From assembly GCA_014529385.2 (NCBI GenBank), contig CM043954.1, forward strand, positions 98,166,747 to 98,230,746: a stretch of 64,000 bases of DNA, in the 5' to 3' direction. The DNA is from Adiantum capillus-veneris (lineage: Eukaryota > Streptophyta > Polypodiopsida > Polypodiales > Pteridaceae). Positions 12,601-24,600 of the stretch are shown here, one piece after another. The notes beneath the pieces are model-generated. The model made no database searches. It was given only the letters and a program-made list of their open reading frames with translations, and had not been told where the DNA came from. Position numbers and translations under genes: made by a program. Each line of letters opens with the position of its first letter. The stretch's first letter is position 1.

Positions 12601-15600
12601 GATCATCTTTGATCGTCTTCTTTACTGGAAGAAAATGTGCTTGCTTACTGAATCTGTCTACTATAGTCCAGATTGCATCATTTCCATTCTTGGATCGAGG
12701 AAGATCCGTGATAAACTCCATGGTAATACTTTCCCATGGCGTGTTAGGCACAGGGAGCGGCTGAAGCTTGCCATAAACTTTATGTCTGTCATATTTTACT
12801 TTTTGGCAGACTAAACACTCACGTACATGTTTTTCAATGTCCGCACGGAGTGTTGGCCAAAAGAAATACCTTTCGAGGGTACTAGTGGTGGAAGCAATTC
12901 CCCGATGCCCGGCATAAGGAGAATTATGTGCTTCATCCATCACCTTCTGTCGTAAGGGCTGAGCTATGCATATTGCTTGTTGACGATAGAGTATATTATC
13001 CCTGATGGAATAAGGTGGCTTTGAGTGACCAGTTGGAAGATCTGCCCAAATTGTGGCGAAGTCTGGATCTTGAGGATACATCTCGCTGAGAGATTCTAGT
13101 TCCTCATGATAAATTGTTGTTAGTGCATTGATCTTTGGACGCCTGGAGAGAGCATCTGCAACTGCATTCTTCGTTCTAGAAGTATGTAAAATCTGAAAAT
13201 GGAACATTGAAAGAAAGTTGGCCCATCTCATCTGCTTTTCTGATAACTTTCTCTGTGTGAGAAAGTAGCGAAGACTTTGATGATTTGTCTTGATAATAAA
13301 ATCAGCTCCTAATAGATAGTGTTTCCAAATGGAAAGAGCATGAATTACTGCCATTAGCTCTTTCTTGTATATGGAGACATGCAGCTCTGCATCTTTAAGG
13401 CGCCGACTTTCATAGGTTACCGCGTGACCCTCTTGGTTCAAAACTGCTCCTACACAATCTCCAGATGCATCGCAGTATACCTCAAAAGGTTTGCGAAGAT
13501 CAGGGACAGTGAGAACAGGTCCGTGACTAGGTAGATACTTAAGCTTTTCGAAAGCTTGTTTTTGTCCAGACCCCCAATGGAATGGAATCCGCTTCTTTGT
13601 CAGGTCATGGAGGGGACCTGCTATCGCGGCAAAAGCTCGAATGAAACGCCGATAATAGGAACAGAGGCCAAGTAAACTTCGTACATCATGTACTGTAGTT
13701 GGCGTAGGCCATTCTACAACTGCTTGAATGTTATCAGGGTCCATTCTCACCTGATTGTGAGATACTATATGGCCCAAATAGTGGATTTCTTTTAGAAAGA
13801 ACTCTCTTCTTAGCATTCACAAATAATTTGTGTTTGCGTAATTCTTCAAACACTAAGGCGAGATGCTTATAGTGTTTGTCTTCCGTCTCTGAGAAGATTA
13901 AGACGTCATCAAAGAAAACGCCTGTGAAGATTCTATATGAGTGGAAGATTCTATCCATCATTCTGTTGAATGTGGCTGGTGCATTCGTGAGTCCAAAAGG
14001 CATCACTAAGAATTCATACAACCCGAAGGTTGTTCTAAATGAAGTATTATGCACATCCTGAGGAGCGATGCGGATTTGATGATAACCGCTCTTCAAGTCT
14101 ATACGACTAAAAACACTTGCTCCTTGTAACTTGTCAAGAATGTCGTCAATCCGAGGGATTGGAAATAGATTCTTGATTGTGATTTTGTTTAGAGATCTAT
14201 AATCTATGCACATGCGGAATGTCCATCCTTTTTCTGTACTAGCAAGACAGGTGAACAATATGGAGAAGTACTAGGCCTTATTAAGCCCTTCTCCAAAAGT
14301 TCGTTAACCTGCTTGAGAATTTTCTCTTGCTGCATTAGACTAACTCGATAAGGGGGCTGATTTGGAGGAGAACTTCCTGGGATCAAATCAATTGTATGAT
14401 CCTCAGGTCGCGAAGGTGGGAGTTTATTTGGAAGTTCATCTGCAAAGCAATCTTTATAACTTTCTACTAACATAAAAAAAAAGTCTTTTTTGCTCTTAGG
14501 AAGAAAGTTAATAAACAACACACAATCTCTCTCATTGCAAAAATCAAGTATGCTGAACACACTTTTTCATTTCTTTCTTGATGGCAATGTGATTGGCGAT
14601 AGGAATACACCAATCACCTGCATCTGCAAGTACAAGATACTCCTTTCCTTTATGAGCAAAGGATAAGGTTTTCTGAACATAGTCCGGAATGGGATGCATC
14701 TTGTAGTGCCAAGGCATTCCCAAGATAACATCGCATCCTTCAAGTGAAGCTAGTAAGAAAGACTCTTGATCTTTGTAGTCGTCTACCTTTAGATTCAACT
14801 TCCCTATGATTGGAGTAGAGTTTGAGTTCTGCCCTTTGAAAGCGGATTGTGCTTGAATAGAAACTCCAAAACGATTGGGCTGCAAGTTCAGGTCATCAGC
14901 TAGCTTGGTAGAGATGAAGTTGTCCGTACTGCCAGGGTCAAAAAAAATGAGAGCCCGTTGGTTGTTGATGCTACCCCATGCTTTAAGAAGAGCTCTTTCT
15001 TTTCCATCCTTGGTTGTATTTCCCTGTACATCTGAGACTGCATTGGAAGAGGGTGGTTGTGGAGGTTTGGTAGGACAATAACCCGTCATATGACCAACTT
15101 GTCCACACTTGAAGCATCTTCCTTCACTAATGTAAGTTCGCAACTCAGCAGGAGAGAGATATCTCCCTTTCTTGGGCTGATTTGGCTTTGCTTCTGCTTC
15201 GGAGGCGGTTCTTTTCTTCTTTTGAGAAAAAGAAGTAGAGGTAGGCTGCTCATGGAGAGCCTTCTGCTTGGCATGGTAAGTGCCTTGCTCCATCTTCCTG
15301 GGAGTACCCTTGTCATGTATTCCATCAGCTATGCGGACTGATTCCATAAGTATCTGCAAGTTATCTCGAGGGTAAAGCTTCATAGCCTTTTGCAAGGCTT
15401 CATGCAATCCTGCTTCAAACTTGCGCATCTTTTCCGAATCGTCAATCTTCTTGAATGGAGTGACTTTCAAGAGAACATCCCAAAACCTATCCACATAGCG
15501 TGGAACAGTTTCGTTCTCCGACTGTGAAAGTCGATCCCATTATTTCTTTACCTCTTCCTCATAGTCTGGAGGAAGGAACTGTGCGTAGAACTCCTTGAAA

Positions 15601-18600
15601 GCAGTCCAATCTTGGGGTTTACGATCTTCCAGGATAAGGGTTAACCACCAACTGCTGGCGGTGCCTTTCAGGTACATACCGACATGGCGAAGCTTGGATC
15701 TTTCTTTAAAATTCCCTTCAGCAAATGCAGCTTCGAATTGGCGGATGAAAGCCAACGCTTTGTCATTATCACGCCGCCCATTGTAGGTGTCAAATTTCAC
15801 ATCTTTGTCTCCCGACTTGAATTTTTTCTGCCTGTGGTGCTTCTTCTTATGATGCTCCTTCTTTCTATGCTTAGACTCCTTATGGACAGGAGTCTTTTCC
15901 CTTGAATGCACTTCTTGCTGCGACGGATCTTCCAGGAACATGTCTTTCGGAGCAACTATGTCATCCAGATCCTTCATGAAAGAGAACTGAGGGAATCAGG
16001 GGGATCCTGCTCTTGAACCTTTGGGTTACATGACGTTCTGGAGGTTTCCTGTGCCTCTCGTGCATGCGGGAGGTTCCAATCAAAGGATCTTTCCTTCGTT
16101 CTGGCGCCTTTGGGTTCTGCGGGATTTCTCCCGATCCCATTGGCATTTTCTCCTTCCCTTTCTCAAGAGTATGGAGAATCTTTTGGACTTCTGGATGGGA
16201 GAGAGCTTTTTGCAACTCTTCCACCTGCTGTTGAAGGAGAGAGAACTCTATCTCGTGTCCTCCCATCTCTGCAGTCTGCCAAGAGTCGTCAATCCCTTAA
16301 GGAAGAGAGAGATGACCTTGCTTTGATACCACTGTCACAAAAATACGGAAGCGAAAACTGACTGTTAAATGCAATTTATATACTCAAGAGACTTTGGAGA
16401 GAAAGAGAGAAAGCTTGACACATCATTGGGGACCAGAAGATGGGCTGGTCCCCCCCCCATAAAGAGAATATCTTTATTACTAAGGGAGAATTCTTTATAA
16501 GCACAGGAACGGGGCAAAAGCCCGTCCTCTATTCTTTCTTGTCCTCCTTCTTTTGACTGAGAGAGTAGAAGAACTGCTCTCCTGACTACTAAGAGGATCT
16601 TTCCTCTTCTGTGAGATTTTGGGAAGCTCTGGTAGATGAGAGTCTATCTTCCACAAAACTCATCGGAAGCTCTCAAAGACGAGAGTCTATCTTCCACAAA
16701 ACTCATCGGAAGCTCTCAAAGACGAGAGTCTATCTTCCGCTAACTATGTCTCTTCGGACATGATCATTCCTACAGTCAACCCACGAAGGAAACATACAAA
16801 ACACACGCACACACGCTTGCTGTAATTTTCTGCACATAACCATAAATTGTTACCTGAGCGCGTTCCAATGCCGAAACGGAGATCCTTTTCGCGACGAAAA
16901 TGCTCCAAACTTTGTGTGTGTGTATAGTAGGTAGAGAGGAATAGTTTCCTACTAAAGCTTTGCTGAAATTCACCCTAATACAGGTAATTAGGGGCTGTAA
17001 ACAGAGAATTTGTAGCAGCTAGTAGAGAGAGAAAAAGAGTTTTCTACTACTTTACGCGATGAAACTTCTCCCACAGCTGCCTATGACCATGAGAGGCCTT
17101 GTTCTAGGTGATGGGTGCACAGAGGCTCCACATACACCACAAGGTGCTGCTCTCAAGCTTCAATGGAGAGCTTCACTGCGTAGAGGACGTTCAACTTAGG
17201 GGGGGTAGTGCACTGCCAACCTGGCAAGAGGGGGAGGGGCTGCTCTCTTATAGCCTCCCAGAAGAGGGGGCGCTAGCATGAAGAGAGGGAGTGAGAGAAA
17301 TGAAACGTTATATTAACGTCTTCAAAGGCCATAGTGACCTATGAGACCAGAAAGTTACAAGGTGGTGGATCTGATACAAAGTCAGAGTAACAAAATAACC
17401 TAATCAACAGTACAACAAAGATATATATTATGGGATTCTAGATAGGTCGATGTGAGCTAAGCAGAAAAACTAAGCAAAAATGGACGGCTAGTTGGGAAAG
17501 TGTGCCAAGTGGCACACTTACTTTAAAATTTAAAAACCATTCAACTTTTGACTTTAAAAATCCTATGCTAGTTAATGAAATGTGCAATTAATTGCACAAC
17601 TGCACACATAGATGCAACCGATTAAATTGTTAGCTGCTCCCCATTGCAATGCCGTACCGACACTGCTCTGGCATTACCTGTTCGCACTTGTTCGGCCATT
17701 TGGTCGAGCGTAAATCATTTAAGAATACTTTAACTAACTAATCCTAAGGCCATAAAATAATCAGGCCTTAAGCTTAATATTCTAAGGACCCCATCTCATT
17801 CCTGTGCTTGCACTAGCGTGCATAATTTTCTGAGCCTGAAATCTGAGGCTACTATCTACCCCTTCATTGAAGACCCGATTTCCCAATTGCTAGGGCTTCA
17901 GGGTATTTTCTGCTAGGGTCTCCCTAAGGTGCACTGGCCCAAACTTGGGCGCACTTGAGGCCCCAGAACTGCTCAATCTATTCTGATGTGCACACAACTA
18001 ATTAGATAATTCTTTTCTTGTAAATAAATTAATTATTTACAAAGTCTGACTTAGTTACACATAGCCATTACACCTGTCATTGGCAAACTTCGGTTGCATT
18101 GTTAGGGATATTTAGGACACGAGGACTTCTACATCATGCCTTTGGAAGGCTGTGACTTCCTCCTAGGAGTCCCTTGGTACCATAAGAATAACGCCATGGT
18201 CGACTATTGGGAAAAGAAAGAAACCTTGATGAATGAAAAGGGCCGAAAAATTGTACTTGATGTAAAACTGAAGGGCGAGTCCATCCCTATTGTATTGGCT
18301 TCAGCCATTTCCAAATTAATGAAATCCAGTCTCTTTGTTTACTCGATCTACTTGAAAGAGTTAAATGATGAACACGGAACGAACATGTCTGAACTTGACA
18401 AAGAACGCCAAGATTTTCTCCGCACTCATATTAATTGCTTCTCTGAGGGCCTGCCAGGCGAGTTACCCCCATCTCGTCCTGAGGATCACACTATTAATCT
18501 GATTCCTAGAAGCACACCACCGAACCGGCCACCTTACCGGGTTAGCCGAGCCTAGAATGAAGAGATCATGAACCAAGTGAAAGACCTCCTGGAAAAGGGT

Positions 18601-21600
18601 CTTACCTAGCCGAGTACTTCACCCTACTGCTCTCTGGTGTTGTTGGTATTAAAGAAAGACGGATCTTGGAGAATGTGCATTGGTTATAGAGCTCTCAATA
18701 AAATCACTATCAAAAACAGATTTCCGATTCCAAGGATTGATGATATTATTGACTGTCTTCAGGGATCCTCTTGTTTCAGTAGGATTGATTTGAAAAACGG
18801 ATATCATCAGATCAGAATCGCTCCGGAGATGTCTATAAGACAGCCTTTTGGACAAGCTTCGGTTTATATGAATTTTTGGTGATGTCTTTTGGACTTACCA
18901 ATGCTCTAGCGACTTTCAACCGAATGATGGATAGGATTTTCCGAGAGTATAGATCATTTGTCGGCACTTTCTTTGATGACATTATAGTCTTCTCTAAGGA
19001 TGAAACAAAACATCAACACCATCTGCAATAGGTCTTTCAGGCATTGCGTAATCACAAATTAGTTATCAATGCCAAAAAGAGTATATTTTTCTTGCCGGAG
19101 ATACACTTTGGGACACATCCTCTGAGCAATAGGAGTACAGATGGACCCTGCCAAGATTGACACTATACGTGATTGGCCAGATTTGAAGAATGTTCATGAA
19201 GTTAGAAGCTTCTTGGGCTTGTGTTCTTACTACCGGCGGTTCATTCGAAAGTTTGCAGAGGTAGCTTCCCCTTTGCATATATTGACACAGAAAGGAGTCC
19301 CTTTCTTGTGGGGACTAACAGAGGTGATTGTCTTTCAGACACTTGAAGAAAAACTGACCACTGGACCAGTGTTGACTTTGCCGGACTTGCAAAAGTCATT
19401 TGAAGTATAATGTGATGCTTGTGGTCGTAGTCTGGGAGCAGTCTTAATGCAATGAAGACCGTGAAATCGGCTTACCTACTTCTTGTAATAGAAGTAGCTT
19501 TCGGAAAAGCAGACGCATTAGGCTAACATCTTGTCACAGTTTCACTTCCAGATTGTCCATGTTCAAGGATAGAAAAACTTAGTGGCAGATGCTTTATCTC
19601 GGAAGCCCCTAATCTTGGCTATTTCCGCGATTCATCATAGAAGCTCCGAGGACATGGTTGATCAATACGTCACAGATTTCGGATTTTTTTGATTATTCAC
19701 TCGAATACAGAATGGGGAGGTAGTAGCGGGATATTCCATACGGGATGGCTACTTGATGAAGAAAACGATGTTGTGCGTTACACAACCGTTGAGGGAAAAG
19801 GTTCTAACCGAATGCCACTGTCCACCATTTACTTGTCACCGCGGCATCGACACCACCTTGAAAGGTGTAGACTGTTACTTCTTTTGACTGAGACTCAAGA
19901 AAGATGTGGACGACTTTATATGCAGTTGTTTAGTATGGCAGAAGGTCAAGTTTGACAGGCATAAGGCACAAGGATTGTTTTAGCCTTTACCCATTCCCAC
20001 CAGCACCGATTTAGCAAGCAAGCTCACTTCATTCCAGTGAAGAAAACAGTCAAGCAAGATCATTTAGCGAGACTCTTCATCGCACAGATTTTCAGACTAC
20101 ATGGCTGTAACAAACTGCTAACGTGTCAAAGCCTAAATAATGGAGCCAACTTGCAGATGCTGGCCGAGGGGCCTAAACCCTAAGAAGAACAAGTAACAGA
20201 AGAAGAAGTCCTACCAACTTATGGGGATCCCGTCCGATGGGGCCCCAAGTGACATAAAGGATTGAAATAAAGCAGGACCCGCACACACGCAAAAACTGAT
20301 GAAGTGGCAGATTTTTGAAAATTACGCTGGCTCATGACGTGGCAGGCAATACGGATTTTCGTAAGTTACGCTGGCAGCTTTTGGCATTGCTTTTTGGAAA
20401 GCTTTTGAGTTTGAAAGCTTTTCATGTAAACTGCTTTTTAGGCCAAGGGCCTTTAAATATGAGGCTAGGGCTCATTCTCTGGCATGCTTCCTAGAGAAGG
20501 TGCAAAGTCTGGAGTACCGGCTTGTACTGTGTTGATGCAATATAAAGAAATACCGAAAGGGACGCCAAGGTTTGGGGCCAATACTCTCTACGGTGGAATT
20601 CCGCTACTCCGTGTCACGTGTCGTCTCTCTCTCTCTCTCTCTGTCTCAATTCAGTTGTTATTGAAGTGCTTAAAGTCTGTTCAGTCTGTTCTTTTCTATT
20701 GGCACGTGGTGCCTGTCTTGTGATAGTGGTATCAGAGCATCAAGCGTGTGCTTTTCTGAAAGTACACCTGTCCTACAAGAGAGCAGACAGAGCTATTGGA
20801 ATTTTATTTGAGGGATCTTCGCCCTCCAACCCTGTCTTGTGACAGTGTATCAAAGCATTAGGCGTGTGCTTTTTTAAAAGCACACCGGTCCTACAAAAGA
20901 GCAGACAGAGCTATTGGAATTTTATTTGAGGGATCTTCGCCCTCCAACCCTGTCTTGTGACAGTGGTATCAGAGCATCAGGCGTGTGCTTTTCTGAAAGC
21001 ACACCGGTCCTACAAAAGGGTAGACAGAGCTATTGGAATTTTATTTGAGGGATCTTCGCCTTCCAACCCTGTCTTGTGACAGTGGTATCAGAGGTATCAG
21101 GCGTGTGCTTTTCTCAAAGCACACCGGTCCTACAAAAAGAGCAGACAGAGCTATTGGAATTTTATTTGAGGGATCTTCGCCCTCCAACCCTATCTTGTGA
21201 CAGTGGTTTCAGAGGTATCGGGCGTGTGCTTTTCTGAAAGCACACCGGTCCTGCAGACAGAGCGGACTTATTAGCCACTCCCACCCTCCCGTCTTTATCG
21301 CCGTGTCTTACAGGGCATAATCCATAAAGAACCCAAGACTTTGAATTCATGGATTCAACAGAATATTTGCAGTTTCTGCTTAACGAGCTTCACGACATTC
21401 TTTCGCGGCATCCTCAGCAAAATCTTCCGATGCTGCAAAGTTTTCAACAATTTTTGAGCTACATGTTACCCACTAATAGGTTGATAAAAAGACAATTGGA
21501 CAACATCATCACTAAGGTAATCATCAAATTCCTCTTCATACTTCTCTGAAAGTCCTTCAACCGCTTCTTGCAACCTTGATATCCGCCTTATGGTTGAGCA

Positions 21601-24600
21601 TGACTTCCTCTTCTTACCAACTCGACTATTATACCAGTTGTGTGCATCATCAAGAAAATCAGAAAACCAATCTAGATCCTCTTGAGCATCACACGTGTCT
21701 TGATGTATCCTGAAAACTCTGCATAATTGCATACAACTCCATGTACAACTTTGGCATGCAATACTTGACACAAACATCCTCTTTCTAACAAGGCTTACAC
21801 ATGTAAGGACATCGCTTTGCACAGTGCCCATCTTTTTGACAAATAGCACACTTTTTCTTCTTCTTCTTTGCCGCCATAAAGAAAAGATCAAAGAGATAGA
21901 GAACAATAATAATCGCATATTGAAATAACCTTCCAAAGGCTGCATAAAACTGTGTACTGCATAAACTGCATACTTTCAAGAAACAAAAACTACGTGCAAC
22001 AGTAAACTGCAATTGACTGCACAGAAACTACACAAAAACTGCACAGAAACTGCACAGAACTTGTAAACACCTGCAACTTGTCAGCAATTGTAATTTTGAT
22101 TTCCCCTGGCAGATTCGGGAAGAACTCCTCCAAGAACTTTGATGTACATTCCCCAGACTCTTTTTGCGGGGTTACACAATTCAAGAATTCTTGCAGGTGG
22201 TCGAGGTCGACTAACATGTCAAGGACCCGCTGTATTCCCAAATGCCATATGCTTCAGGCTGAATTCAAACCAATTGCAGGAACCGCTTCAGAGAGAAGGT
22301 GGCAATTAGAGCACGAGAAAGAAACTTCGCATCATAACCGACTCCATTCGCTTTGAGATTATTGGAATTCGCTCCCATGTCCATTAGGACACGCACAACA
22401 AGATCGCCAGATTGTTCGGGGCTCACAGCCCTAATAGGTATTAAGTGCAAGAAACATGCAGTATAAAGGAAAATGACGACAGGAGACTGCACATTACACC
22501 ATGAAAACTGCAAACTGTGTGAACACAAGAGACCATGGCTAAACAAGAGAAAGTACTGCTCTACCCTGTATTCATCATCAGCATCCATTACATTCCCGAA
22601 AAGTAGTATGACTGCAAACTGCCAGTTTGTTACATCCGAAAATTGCTACACGTCATATGACCTTTCGGGTATTTTAAACCACCTAAGCAAAGGTACTTGT
22701 GTAAACATGCCCTTAAGGTTTTAAAGCTAAGACCTTAGTTAGAAGTCCAAAAAGATAAGTTCCCTGACACATCATGCCCTAACGGGGGGGGGGGGGGAGG
22801 GGCAATGGTCTAAGGGAGGAAAACCGGGTGGGCAAGAGGGCAGCAAGCGAGAGGGGCAACGCGAGGGGGGGTGGGACGAGGGAGCAGTGCGTGGGGGGGC
22901 TGGAGCGAGGGGGATGGAGCAAGGAAGCATAAGGGGGGCTGTAGCGAGGGGGATGGAGCAAGGGAGCGCGAGGGGGGCTGTAGTAGCAAGGGGGCGGCAC
23001 GAGGGGCTTGAGCGAGGAGGGGCAGCGCAAGGGTGGGGGCGGGACAGCAGCAGTGAGCGCTTTGGCATAAGAAGTTATCAAAAGACCGTACCTCGGGAGG
23101 GCGAAGCCTCCTCTCGTCGAAGGGTAATTCATCACACACACGTGAGCTTTGCCTTGGTTGAAGAGGTAGACACAGAGTAGGTTGGGGTTTGGGTCAACTC
23201 ATGTAAAGGAGATTTCTTTTCTCTTCGATGGTCCTTCATAGGACCATCAAGCCCAAGGGCTTCCATTGTAGGAGCATGTCACAAACCTGTGACGTGGCAG
23301 CCTGTACACATACACATACACCCTCCCTTGGCAAGGACAATCCCAAAAATGCTGGCTAAATACTGACCTGGCACTGCCGTACGGTCCTTTGAAAACTGCG
23401 GCGGAAAACGTGACGCATTTTGTGGAAGAGCAGTACGGACAGATGACATGGCAGCAGCGTATGGACGGTAGCTTTTCTCTACGCAAGGGCTGGAAATTTT
23501 CTACACTGGAGCATTTTGGGAGTTGCTTTATTTACCAAAAGGGCTTGTGAGATGATTTGCTTTATTTTATGGCAGCTTTTTGGACAGCTTTTGGGGCTCT
23601 CCTTTTGGCATCCCTTGTAACTCTTTATAAGTGTGGTTTGGGCTCCCACTTCTCAGAGCATCTAGACGTAGAGTCTAAGAGTGAGACCCAAATCACTCCC
23701 TTGTACTTTGAGAACATATTTTAATACAAAAAGAAATATTGAAAGGGGCGCTAGTCTTTGGGGCCAATACCTCTTAGCACAGAACTCCGCCGGTCCGGTG
23801 TCGAATCAAATTGTGAATTGTTCTAAACTGAGTTCCTGTTGTGTCGCGGTAGATTCTTGACTTGAGGTATCCAAGTCTGTTACAGTGGTATCAGAGTACG
23901 ACCGATTTCTCTTCTACCGGGAAATCTGATCCTTTTTACGCGGCACTTATGGATTCAAGCAAAGGACAATCGACTTCCTCTGCATCCAAAGATGCAGGAA
24001 GAGATCACGAAGAAGATTCACATGAGGAGTACGGCCCGCCTTGGCCTACTCAGGCGGAGCTTGAAGAGATGGAACATCGGAGATTGGTCGATGATGCTAT
24101 GAAGCTGATGATGAATTTTGCGAAGGACCCTAAACTTGCAAAATTTTTCACCCAAACCTCCTTCGATGAGGTGCACTCATAGTGGCGGCAAACCATGGAA
24201 CCATCCCTCCAACCGGCATTCAAGAAACCTCCTACACCAAGGATGTTTACAGAGCAAGAATTAGGAGAGGTGGTTGATGCATGGATTAGCTAGCTTTTTG
24301 ACGCGCAGAACAAAGCCGAAAAGCACGACAAAAAGCAAAAGAAAGGCACTGACTTCCCGGGTTATTTTGGGTCGTTAGTCTACATTTGCCTCGGCAAGGA
24401 AGCAGAAGAAGCATGTGCGATTTGAAGGAGTACCCAGTTCTTCCTCTTCTTCTTCTTCTTCTTTTGACAGTTCTTCTAGCTCGTAGACAAAAAAGGGAAA
24501 AAGCGAAGTGAAAAGCAAAGCTTCGGAAAGGACAAGAAAAAGGCAAAGAAGTCTAAATCTTGCCTTATGCCCAGTTTCAGACTTCAAACAATGAAAGTAG

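Larger units (their letters stand above)
10107..18059 (-). mobile_element. Chromovirus D, nearly complete, inserted in B1 protease
   Basis: Minus-oriented Ty3/gypsy element with gag, protease, RT, RNase H, integrase and chromodomain between two LTRs (10107-11637 and 16333-18059). The primer site reads TGGTATCAAAGC on the minus strand, one base inside the 5' LTR. A polypurine stretch AAGAGGGA abuts the 3' LTR. Flanks are ..GACAG and CATAG.., so the target duplication is not cleanly visible. The reading frame has about five lesions. The LTRs are very similar once the 195-bp retroposon in the right LTR is discounted. Confidence 0.9.

Noticed and set aside
20712-21250. Regular direct repeats that might look like a CRISPR array
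   Set aside because: The whole 119-bp unit is repeated, without unique spacers, and it contains an LTR end and a tRNA primer site. The context is a plant retrotransposon.
22772-23141. Long proline-rich and arginine-rich open frames on both strands
   Set aside because: They are translations of the G-rich minisatellite. No conserved domain and similar frames on both strands.
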